Below, piece after piece: positions 17,766 to 24,718 of a stretch of 64,000 nt of DNA (the stretch's first letter is position 1; every line of letters begins with the position of its first letter). The notes under the pieces are model-generated. The model was not told the DNA's origin and did no database searches. It saw only the letters and a list, made by a program, of their open reading frames with translations. The translations under genes and the position numbers were made by a program. Source of the DNA: an uncultured Alphaproteobacteria bacterium (GTDB lineage Bacteria > Pseudomonadota > Alphaproteobacteria > Caulobacterales > Caulobacteraceae); NCBI GenBank assembly GCA_903909375.1, contig CAIVVM010000005.1:1-64000 (forward strand), in the 5' to 3' direction.

Positions 17766-19244
17766 CTACTGTGTCACGAACGCCCGCACCGCCTGGGTGA
17801 ACCGCACCAGGTTCTCCGGATGGTCGTAGACGCCATGTGGCCCCGCGAAGTACGCGGCGGTCAGTTGCCCGGCCGGAACACCGGCCTGGTCCAGGGTGTA
17901 ACGCCCGGAATAGGCTGGGGTGGTCAGATCATAGTAGCCCGCCGCCCAGAAAAGCCGAAGCTTCGGATTGGCCCGCATGGCGGCGCCAAGGCCGGCGAAG
18001 GGGTTAGCTCGGCCCTCGTAGTTCCACTGGGCGTTCACCGAGAAGTTCACACCGTAATAGGTGTCGGTGCTGGGGAAGCCGAGCTGTTCCGTCAGGTAGC
18101 GTCCGACCGACGGGCTGGGAATCGCGCCCAGTTCCGCCGGGCTGGGTGGCGGCGCGGCAGCAGCGCCTGGCACACGCTTTGGCACGACACCGAGGGCCGG
18201 ATCGTCGATTGCCCCGTCCTGCCCCGGCTCCAGCGGTGCGGTCTTGGTGACATCCAGCAGACCGGTGCGCAGCGTCCTGTCCTTGAGGATGTTGAACATC
18301 CAGTCGTTCTTCGACACTCGCAGGTCATGCTGTTCGATGAAGTCCGCCGGCAGGCCGATGAGGGTCGACATTCGCGCGGCGACGCGGCGCTTCTCCGCCA
18401 GGGGAAGGCTGGCCCCGCGGATCAGGGCGGTGACATAATCGGTTCGGGCGAACTGCACAGTCTCGTCGAACACCTGGCCCACCGATCGCCCCTTCCGGCC
18501 GATCCGGCCGTGATACCAGGCACCCGCAGCCATCGTCGGCAGGGCCGTCACAAAGGGCATCTCCCGGCCGGGATTTTCCGCCGCGAGGGCGATCAGCAGC
18601 ACGCCGTCGAGCGGCAGGTCCTGGGCCATCCCGACGATGGTGGCGGCCCGACTGGTGCCATAGCTCTCGCCGGCCAGGTACCGCGGCGAGGTCTCTCTGT
18701 GATTGGCCCTGAGCCAATCGACGATGACCGTCTTCACCGATCGGGCGTCGCCGGTGACGCTGTAGAACCCCTTCGGGTCAGTCCCCGGCAGCGGCCGCGA
18801 GAAGCCGGTTCCCACGGGGTCGATGAACACCAGGTCGACCGCGTCCAGCGGGCTGGCAGCGTTGTCGCGATAGCCGCCGCCGTTGCGGTCTCCGGCTGGC
18901 GCGGCCGTGCGGATCACCGGACCGAGGGCGCTCATGTGCAGCGGCGAGGACGAGGCGCCCGGGCCGCCGTTGAAGGCGAACATCACCGGCCGGCGCGCCG
19001 GGTCGGCGACGTCGTCGCGGACGTAGGCGATCGTGGTGGCCAGCGCCGCCGGAGCGCCCGCCGCGTCCCGGAGTAGCACATCGGAAACAGTCGCGGTGTA
19101 GCGCAACTTCTGGCCGTTGAAGGTTCCCTCGTGGCGAGTCACCGCGACCCGCGGCGGCGGCGGCGAAGGCTGTGCGTGAGCGGCCGCCAGCGGGGTCACG
19201 GCGAGCACAAGGGCCAGGACGGCGCGTCGGGTCCGGATGGTCAT
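17766..19244 (-). CDS. S10-family serine carboxypeptidase (exported), copy 4
   Basis: The 492-residue protein has a signal peptide (MTIRTRRAVLALVLAVTPLAAAHAQ), with a paired arginine that could also fit Tat. It has FNGGPGASS, DPVGTGFS, the nucleophile S194 in GESYG, D439 in GYYDL and H470. The histidine context is GPHGVY rather than the GGHM or SGHM of the other three copies. A GGAGG ribosome-binding site lies just upstream. It is monocistronic with its own shared-box promoter. Confidence 0.88.
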   Translation of the reverse strand: MTIRTRRAVLALVLAVTPLAAAHAQPSPPPPRVAVTRHEGTFNGQKLRYTATVSDVLLRDAAGAPAALATTIAYVRDDVADPARRPVMFAFNGGPGASSSPLHMSALGPVIRTAAPAGDRNGGGYRDNAASPLDAVDLVFIDPVGTGFSRPLPGTDPKGFYSVTGDARSVKTVIVDWLRANHRETSPRYLAGESYGTSRAATIVGMAQDLPLDGVLLIALAAENPGREMPFVTALPTMAAGAWYHGRIGRKGRSVGQVFDETVQFARTDYVTALIRGASLPLAEKRRVAARMSTLIGLPADFIEQHDLRVSKNDWMFNILKDRTLRTGLLDVTKTAPLEPGQDGAIDDPALGVVPKRVPGAAAAPPPSPAELGAIPSPSVGRYLTEQLGFPSTDTYYGVNFSVNAQWNYEGRANPFAGLGAAMRANPKLRLFWAAGYYDLTTPAYSGRYTLDQAGVPAGQLTAAYFAGPHGVYDHPENLVRFTQAVRAFVTQ

Positions 19245-19265
19245 TCACGTCACCTCCAAGGTCTA

Positions 19266-19301
19266 AGCCTAGCTGCAGTGGGGCGGATTATTCTTTCGTT
19301 C
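19266..19301 (-). promoter_or_regulatory. Shared-box promoter 5 (S10 copy 4)
   Basis: Reading leftward, GAACGAAAGAATAATCC, an 11-nt spacer (GCCCCACTGCA) and GCTAGGCT. The -10 is identical to that of promoter 4. The start codon follows about 22 nt further on. Confidence 0.7.
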
Positions 19302-19428
19302 TGCCAGGCTGGCAGTTCCCCCGGCGGCGTCCCCGCGCGTCGGGCAAAACGCTGGCGCATGACTTATGCGTGGGGCCGAACGCGAACGAATAGGGTCGTC
19401 AGGATTGCCCTGGTGGGCGGGTGAAATT

Positions 19429-19459
19429 GCAAAGAAAGTCCGCCCCCGGAGGCTAAGCT
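19429..19459 (+). promoter_or_regulatory. Shared-box promoter 6 (class I aminotransferase)
   Basis: GCAAAGAAAGTCC, a 10-11-nt spacer, then GCTAAGCT. It is the most divergent box but keeps the spacing and the -10. A 14-codon open frame beginning at an ATG at 19466 (MSPTSSATRLGMAA) ends at the TGA at 19508-19510, overlapping the TTG start of the aminotransferase, and may be a leader peptide. Confidence 0.55.
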
Positions 19460-19506
19460 AGGGTGATGTCGCCGACCTCAAGTGCGACACGTCTGGGGAT
19501 GGCGGC

Positions 19507-20682
19507 TTGAATTCGGTCATTTCGAACAGCGCAGCCAGCGCCCCGCCCCGGGCGGATGGCGGCGACCTGTTCGATTCCGCATCCTACTCGGATTTCGTCC
19601 GCGCGGCGATGCGCATCCGCCAGGCGAGGCCGGATGTGTCCCTGCTTTTCGAAAGCACCATTCGGGAGCCCGCGGACCAGTTGCTCGAGGTGATCCGTGA
19701 GGCGTTCTCTACGGATGTGTCATCGCGCTATGTCAGCGTCTTCACCGACGGCAACCACTTCGCCATCGAAGCCGTCTGCAAGCGATATGGCCTGAGGCCA
19801 GATCAGATCATCGCCACGACCGGCGTGACGTCGGGACTGGTCATGTTGTTCCGCGCCTTGCTGAGCCCCGGAGACCGGGTCCTGGCGGAGCGCCCCGGCT
19901 TCGATCTGGTCGCCCGGCTGGCGACGGCCGCGGGCGCTGTTGTCCAGGATCTGCCCCGCATTGCACCCGGATATGGCATCGATCTGGTCGATCTAGAGGC
20001 CCGACTCAGGACTGGCGTCCGGCTGGTGGTGATCACTAATCTGCACAATCCCTCGGGTATGCGCCTTTCGCCCGACGAGATCGCCGCGATCGGCGTCGTC
20101 TGCGATGGCGCTGGCACTATTCTTGTCGTGGACGAGGTCTACGCAGATTTCGCCGTGGCCGCCGGTGCGCCCGCCGCCGCCGGCATGGGGCCAAACATCA
20201 TTTCCACCTCGAGCCTGACCAAGGTGTTCGGTCTGTTCGCGCTGAAATTCGGCTGGATGGCCGCCGATGCGCAACTGATCGCCGGTATCCGCGCTGCGGT
20301 CCCGGAAGGTGACTTTGGCGTCTCCAAGCTTTCGCACGCCGTCGCTGCTCACGTCCTGGAAGCGCCCGCCGCGTTCGAAGCACATTGGCAAGCGGTCCTT
20401 TCTGTCACCCGCCCTATAATCGAACGCGAGATCGGCGAATTGATACGGTCCGGCTATCTGGAGGGAACCCTTCCGGAGTTTGGCTGCATGTGCTTTCCAC
20501 GGATCCCAGGGGTCGCAGACACGCGCGCCTTTGCGCGCAGGCTGCTGGCCGAACACGACCTCATCGTCGCCCCGGGCGAGTTCTTCGGGGCCGCTGGCCA
20601 CATCCGCATTGGGTACGGCTCGGACGCCAGGTCTATGGCGGTTGGACTCTCGCGGCTGCGGGAAGCGCTCAACCGTCGCTGA
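19507..20682 (+). CDS. Class I/II PLP-dependent aminotransferase
   Basis: The 391-residue protein has the fold-type I aminotransferase plan: TGVTSGL near 100-106, TNLHNPSG near 177-184, the PLP-pairing aspartate in VVDEVYADF, and the Schiff-base lysine in SSLTKVFGLFALKFGW near 235-250. The start shown is a TTG, the only candidate giving a full N-terminus; an ATG at 19606 would truncate the protein. It probably transaminates a residue liberated by the locus. It is the rightmost gene of the shared-box set and the last chromosomal gene before the integrated element. Confidence 0.82.
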   Translation: MNSVISNSAASAPPRADGGDLFDSASYSDFVRAAMRIRQARPDVSLLFESTIREPADQLLEVIREAFSTDVSSRYVSVFTDGNHFAIEAVCKRYGLRPDQIIATTGVTSGLVMLFRALLSPGDRVLAERPGFDLVARLATAAGAVVQDLPRIAPGYGIDLVDLEARLRTGVRLVVITNLHNPSGMRLSPDEIAAIGVVCDGAGTILVVDEVYADFAVAAGAPAAAGMGPNIISTSSLTKVFGLFALKFGWMAADAQLIAGIRAAVPEGDFGVSKLSHAVAAHVLEAPAAFEAHWQAVLSVTRPIIEREIGELIRSGYLEGTLPEFGCMCFPRIPGVADTRAFARRLLAEHDLIVAPGEFFGAAGHIRIGYGSDARSMAVGLSRLREALNRR

Positions 20683-20977
20683 TGCGCTTGGCGCCTCGCC
20701 CCGCAGTTCTCCTCCTGGGCAAGGCCAGGGACGTGTTGCCGTTGACCATATCCATCCTGAGGCATGGCTCCATCCTTGCCACCCGACCATTTCGACAGAC
20801 AAGTATGGGTTAGCCTGCCAGCACCGTCCGAAATGGGTCGTTTCTCCGCGTTGGATCAGCGCCGGAAACTCGCCGTTCCGGGGCGTGTCGATCCAAGCCC
20901 GCCAACGGCGAGAAACCGGAACAGACCCAACGCCCGCTCCTGACGCAAATGCGACGCTTTCACTAGCCCGCTGCGCG
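20683..20977. other. Non-coding stretch at the left boundary of the integrated element
   Basis: I see no convincing gene here. An imperfect inverted repeat is present: GTTTCTCCGCGTTGG at 20840-20854 and CCAACGGCGAGAAAC at 20902-20916, with two mismatches over 15 bp. No direct repeat of the tRNA-Pro 3' end was found, so the exact attachment site could not be placed. Confidence 0.4.
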
Positions 20978-21238
20978 TCACTTGCTCGGTTCTCCGCGCC
21001 CACCCTGCGCCCGAAATCTATCCGACGTGGCACGCTGGCGTTTGCTCACTTCGTATCCAATACGCGCGTATGCGGCGATCAGGCTGCCGAAGCGACGTAT
21101 GTAGGTGTTGGGGGCTCGCGTGATCTCGGAGGCCTCAATGAGGCTTGAGCTGAGCTTGCCGCGAACTGCGAACAGCCGACGCAATTCATCTAGCAGATCT
21201 TCGTCAGTCGGCGCTCGAGACCTAGGGTTGTCGCTCAT
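20978..21238 (-). CDS. Small recombinase-associated hypothetical protein
   Basis: The 86-residue protein reads DLLDELRRLFAVRGKLSSSL followed by TYIRRFGSLIAAYARIGY. This pattern (LS..LI, then TY..RFGSL..AY..IGY) is one I associate with small proteins and repeats next to homing-type endonucleases and recombinases on alphaproteobacterial mobile elements. It would form a small helical DNA-binding unit. It is transcribed toward the left end of the element. No catalytic residues are evident. Confidence 0.55.
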   Translation of the reverse strand: MSDNPRSRAPTDEDLLDELRRLFAVRGKLSSSLIEASEITRAPNTYIRRFGSLIAAYARIGYEVSKRQRATSDRFRAQGGRGEPSK

Positions 21239-21358
21239 GCAGCCATCAAATCAGTCGGTGCGTCACATGGCGAGCCCGCGCTGTAGGCGTTCGCTGGCCG
21301 TTGACCGCCTGACCTAAGTCGACTGGACTTCACCGCCGAAGGAAGCGGTGGTGTGGCC

Positions 21359-21544
21359 ATGGCCGACACAGTCACCGACGCCCTTCTGACGATGCTCGCA
21401 GACGAGATTGAAGCTGCGCTTGAGAGCGTTGCTGCCGCCGACGCCGTCAGTCGCGCCGAGACCATTCAGACCCATTGCGAAAACGCGGCCGCCGTCGCTC
21501 GAGCGCTCGGCTTGGTGCCGACGGCCCAGCGACGCCCGTCATGA
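21359..21544 (+). CDS. Small hypothetical protein
   Basis: The 61-residue frame starts at an ATG (21359) behind a GAAGGAAG purine run. It is mostly helical and acidic in its first half (ADEIEAALESVAAADAVSRA). I recognise no family. It ends 3 bp before the 3' end of the oppositely oriented XRE remnant. It could be an accessory or antitoxin-sized gene of the cargo, but this is only a positional suggestion. Confidence 0.4.
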   Translation: MADTVTDALLTMLADEIEAALESVAAADAVSRAETIQTHCENAAAVARALGLVPTAQRRPS

Positions 21545-21546
21545 CC

Positions 21547-21755
21547 TCAGCGCTTGCGGGTCAGATCCTCAAGGTCAACGCCAAGCGCGGCCGCCAGTCG
21601 CGACAGGATCAGGACCGACGGGTTCCGCGGCCGCGTTCAATGCCGCTGAGATAGGTCTGATGCATGTCGGATCGGTGGGCGAGTTCCTCCTGCGAGAGCC
21701 CGCGCTCGCGTCGGAGACCTTGCAGATTGAGGCCGACTCGGACCCGCACATCCAT
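21547..21755 (-). pseudogene. XRE/controller-type HTH gene with a one-base frameshift
   Basis: From the ATG at 21755 the frame reads MDVRVRVGLNLQGLRRERGL, then SQEELAHRSDMHQTYLSGIERGRG, a textbook XRE helix-turn-helix. It then hits a stop after about 49 codons. Adding one base in the GGAACCCG stretch restores NPSVLILSRLAAALGVDLED and a natural end at 21547-21549 (LTRKR). The intact product would be about 70 residues, the size of restriction-modification controller proteins. It is divergent from the nuclease gene, with a C-box-like operator between them. A sequencing error or recoding event could also explain the break. Confidence 0.72.
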
Positions 21756-21778
21756 GGGTGCATGGCGGGTATCGGGTT

Positions 21779-21803
21779 GACTTTAGCCCATAGACTATAA
21801 GTC
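21779..21803. promoter_or_regulatory. C-box-like operator between XRE gene and nuclease gene
   Basis: GACTATAAGTC at 21793-21803 is a perfect GACTnnnAGTC box, the class bound by restriction-modification controller proteins. A second GACT half-site (GACTTTAG, 21779-21786) starts 14 bp earlier. The pair lies between the XRE start and the nuclease ATG at 21834. Confidence 0.55.
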
Positions 21804-21833
21804 ATAAACGCCAGGGTGGCGGTTGGAACGCAT

Positions 21834-23057
21834 ATGAGAGCTTACACAAGACCGATGCGGATCAGCGGTATGGGCGGGGAGGCCGAGCAGGTCTCCGCCC
21901 TTGAAGCGCTACCGCTCAAGGCCGGCTCAGACGGCCAGTTCAGTGAACGCTGGCTGCAGATGCTGATCCAGCGAAACCCGACCCTTCTGCCCGTCGACCA
22001 GATCGAGCCGGCGCTGGTCCCGCTTGTTCCAGTGTGTATTGAACTGCCTATCCCATCGGGCTTCGTCGATAATCTGATGCTGACGACAGACGGCGGTATC
22101 GTGCTCGTCGAGACCAAGCTGTGGCGCAATCCCGAGGCGCGGCGCGAGGTGGTCGGCCAGGTGTTGGACTACGCAAAGGATCTGTCTCGCTGGACCTACA
22201 GTGAACTTCAGCGCGCAATCCGCGTCGCGGCGAAGGATCCCCAACTGGATCTCTTCCGGCATGTGGCCGGACCTGACGCAGCACCGGAAGCAGAGGGCAA
22301 GTTTATCGACGCCGTGAGCCGGAACCTGCGTCTGGGCCGGTTTCTGTTGATCATCGCCGGCGACGGCATCCAGGAAAGCGCCGAGCACCTCACCGACTTC
22401 CTGCAACGCCATGTCGGGCTTCACTTCACCTTGGCGCTGGTTGAGATCTCATTCTGGCGGGCGCCAGACACCGGTGACGTATTTGTCCAGCCGAAGGTTG
22501 TCGCGCGAACGCTCCAGATCGAGCGCGCGGTGGTTAGGCTGGAGGAGGGCGTTGCCATGACGCCAACGCGCCTGACGCCGGCGCCGTCGACAACGAAGCC
22601 CACATCGATCTCTGCCGAAGGCTTCTACGACGCGCTCAGACTGGCATCGCCAAGCTTGCCAGAACGACTGCAGGCGTTCCTCACCGAGGCTGAGGCTCTC
22701 GGCGTCTACGGAGACATCCAGCGGGGCATGACGTTGAAGTGGAAGGGTCCAGGCGACCGGGTCTTCCGGCTGGGTCATATTGGCTCAGATGGGCGTCTCG
22801 CCACGGACTACGCGCACTGGGATGCACAGGCGGTCGGCCGTATCGATCTCAGCCATGCCTACCAGGCCAGGCTGGCTTCGGCTGTCCCAGGCGCCTCCAT
22901 CCGGCAGACGCCAAACGTGGTCGGCTGGCGCATGGTCATCGGGTCTGAGAACCCTCCTGTCGCGGTGCTTCTCGATCATGGCGACGCGTGGCTGGCGGCG
23001 ATCATGGACTACATCGCCGGCCTCGAACGCGCGCTGGCCAGCCCGGAGACTGTGTGA
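21834..23057 (+). CDS. PD-(D/E)XK-family nuclease-like protein
   Basis: With the ATG at 21834 the protein has 407 residues. It shows D79 in FVDNLML, E93 and K95 in VETKLW, and Q109-xxx-Y113 in GQVLDYA, the spacing of a PD-(D/E)XK nuclease core with a RecB-like QxxxY. The remaining C-terminal half (about 260-405) has no family I recognise and may sense a substrate. A GTG at 21816 and ATGs at 21855 and 21870 are alternative starts. The stop overlaps the GTG of the ADP-ribosylglycohydrolase gene, so the two are made together. Proteins of this type are common in defence systems, but the role is inferred. Confidence 0.68.
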   Translation: MRAYTRPMRISGMGGEAEQVSALEALPLKAGSDGQFSERWLQMLIQRNPTLLPVDQIEPALVPLVPVCIELPIPSGFVDNLMLTTDGGIVLVETKLWRNPEARREVVGQVLDYAKDLSRWTYSELQRAIRVAAKDPQLDLFRHVAGPDAAPEAEGKFIDAVSRNLRLGRFLLIIAGDGIQESAEHLTDFLQRHVGLHFTLALVEISFWRAPDTGDVFVQPKVVARTLQIERAVVRLEEGVAMTPTRLTPAPSTTKPTSISAEGFYDALRLASPSLPERLQAFLTEAEALGVYGDIQRGMTLKWKGPGDRVFRLGHIGSDGRLATDYAHWDAQAVGRIDLSHAYQARLASAVPGASIRQTPNVVGWRMVIGSENPPVAVLLDHGDAWLAAIMDYIAGLERALASPETV

Positions 23058-24124
23058 CGCCGGACGCTCGAAACTCGGAAAGATCCTCCCATAGCTCTCT
23101 CGAGCGTGGGCGAGGGATGCTTCTGGGTGGGGCCGTTGGCGACGCCCTCGGCGCGCCGGTAGAGTTTTTGCTCCGGACGGAGATCCTCGAGCGCTTCGGT
23201 CCCGAAGGCATCACCTCGTTCGCGCCGGCCTATGGGCGGCTGGGCGCCATTACCGACGATACGCAGATGACGCTCTTTACGCTGGAGGGCCTAATCCGGG
23301 CTGCGCTTCGACAACACCATCGGGGCATCTGTCACCCGCCGAGCGTGATCGACTACGCCTACCGGCGCTGGTTCGCGACTCAGTGCGAGGACCCTTCCAA
23401 GGCGAAGGACTTCGACGGCTGGCTGATTGGCGTTCCTGAGCTGTGGTCCCGGCGCGCGCCCGGCGTGACCTGCCTTTCAGCCCTTGCAGATACGTCCAGG
23501 GCTGTGGGCCAGGCCGCCCGCAATGACTCGAAAGGCGCCGGCGGCATCATGCGCGTTGGCCCCATCGGGCTCTACGTCAACCGACCCTTTGAACTGGCTT
23601 GTGAAGCCGCAGCGCTCACCCACGGCCATGTCACCGGGATCGTCGCCGCAGGCTGGTTTGCGGATTGGATCTCGGAAGTCGCTCAGGGGCAGCCGTTTGT
23701 GGCGGCCGCCGAAGCCGCTCGGTCGCGCTGCCTGGGCCGAGCGCCGGAACTCGATCGAGCGCTGGCGGGCGCCCTTGCGCTGATTCCAGGCGACCCCGCC
23801 CCAGAGCTCCCTCGAGCCCTTGGGGAAGGCTGGATCGCCGAGGAAGCGGCAGCGATTGCGCTATGGTGCGTCGCGACGGCGGCTGACCCGATGACGGCCC
23901 TCGGCCTTGCCGTGAACATCGACGGCGACAGCGACACAACTGGCTCGCTGGTGGGCCAGGTGCTCGGCGCTGCGTACGGGACATCATGGATAGCGGACAG
24001 CTTCCTGGACGATCTGGAGTTGGTGGGGATCATGGAAATCTTGGCGAAGGATGCGGAAGGCGTCTTCAAACAAAGGGTCTCACTTGAGAATCCAGAAGCC
24101 CTGAGGCGTTATCCGCCCGGCTAG
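23054..24124 (+). CDS. ADP-ribosylglycohydrolase (DraG/ARH family)
   Basis: The GTG that overlaps the nuclease stop gives 356 residues. The family core begins LLGGAVGDALGAP, with the first metal motif TDDTQ at 67-71 and the second DGDSD at 290-294, both complete, so a binuclear Mg/Mn hydrolase is expected. The activity removes ADP-ribose from proteins, nucleic acids or small molecules. An ATG at 23117 would cut into the fold. Pairing with a nuclease on a mobile element suggests either control of an ADP-ribosylation switch or neutralising a host or phage modification (inference). No ADP-ribosyltransferase was found nearby. Confidence 0.82.
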   Translation: MTPDARNSERSSHSSLERGRGMLLGGAVGDALGAPVEFLLRTEILERFGPEGITSFAPAYGRLGAITDDTQMTLFTLEGLIRAALRQHHRGICHPPSVIDYAYRRWFATQCEDPSKAKDFDGWLIGVPELWSRRAPGVTCLSALADTSRAVGQAARNDSKGAGGIMRVGPIGLYVNRPFELACEAAALTHGHVTGIVAAGWFADWISEVAQGQPFVAAAEAARSRCLGRAPELDRALAGALALIPGDPAPELPRALGEGWIAEEAAAIALWCVATAADPMTALGLAVNIDGDSDTTGSLVGQVLGAAYGTSWIADSFLDDLELVGIMEILAKDAEGVFKQRVSLENPEALRRYPPG

Positions 24125-24184
24125 AAGGGACCTTCGCGATGCGGCGGGGTGGGCCGACAGGTCCTTGGCGGGCGCAAGGGTCGC

Positions 24185-24718
24185 TTAGCCGTTCTCTTCC
24201 TCCTCGTCGTCCGGGGGTTCGCAGGCGTACCCGGCCAACTCTTCAAGGAAGTGATAGTTTGCCGAAATGCATTCGACGAGAGCATCGACGTCGAGTTCAT
24301 CCTCTTCCAGAATGACGAGGATGTCATTGGCCACCGCGCCCGCCTCTTGCAGCTTCTCGTTCTCGGCCGCCGGCCCTGCAATCTCGTCATCCCTTCCGCC
24401 GTTGTCGTTCGCCGCCATACTCATGACGTAGGATGCGCGCTGGAGGAGCCGGAGCACATCGCGCCGGGCGTACCGATCGCCTTTGGCGGCCGCCAGCATC
24501 GCGTTGTCGAGCACGGCCTCGATGACCAACACTTGCTCCTCTCCGTCTTGACCGACGCGAGAGACCGATCGCCCGAGCGCGCGCGCGATGATGTCGTCCT
24601 TCGACCGCGCCACGCCCTTGGGGCGGCCTTTCGGATTGCCAGACTGACCAGGCTTGAACTGGTGGTTCTTCGGAGGGTTTCCGTAGCCAGGCGGCTCGTC
24701 ATCGTCACGATTGGACAT
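24185..24718 (-). CDS. DUF5681-domain protein
   Basis: The 177-residue protein has the DUF5681 signature FKPGQSGNPKGRPKG near residues 20-34, followed by a helical region and a very acidic tail (CEPPDDEEEENG). DUF5681 proteins often accompany phage- and element-borne methylases and terminase-like modules. Their molecular function is not established. The start overlaps the 3' end of the ParB-methylase gene by 14 bp, so it is the second gene of that leftward operon. Confidence 0.85.
   Translation of the reverse strand: MSNRDDDEPPGYGNPPKNHQFKPGQSGNPKGRPKGVARSKDDIIARALGRSVSRVGQDGEEQVLVIEAVLDNAMLAAAKGDRYARRDVLRLLQRASYVMSMAANDNGGRDDEIAGPAAENEKLQEAGAVANDILVILEEDELDVDALVECISANYHFLEELAGYACEPPDDEEEENG

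Noticed and set aside
337..20682. A lasso-peptide biosynthesis or isopeptidase cluster
   Set aside because: There is no B/C maturation pair, no precursor-like small gene and no S9-type isopeptidase in the locus; the peptidases are S10 and M61.
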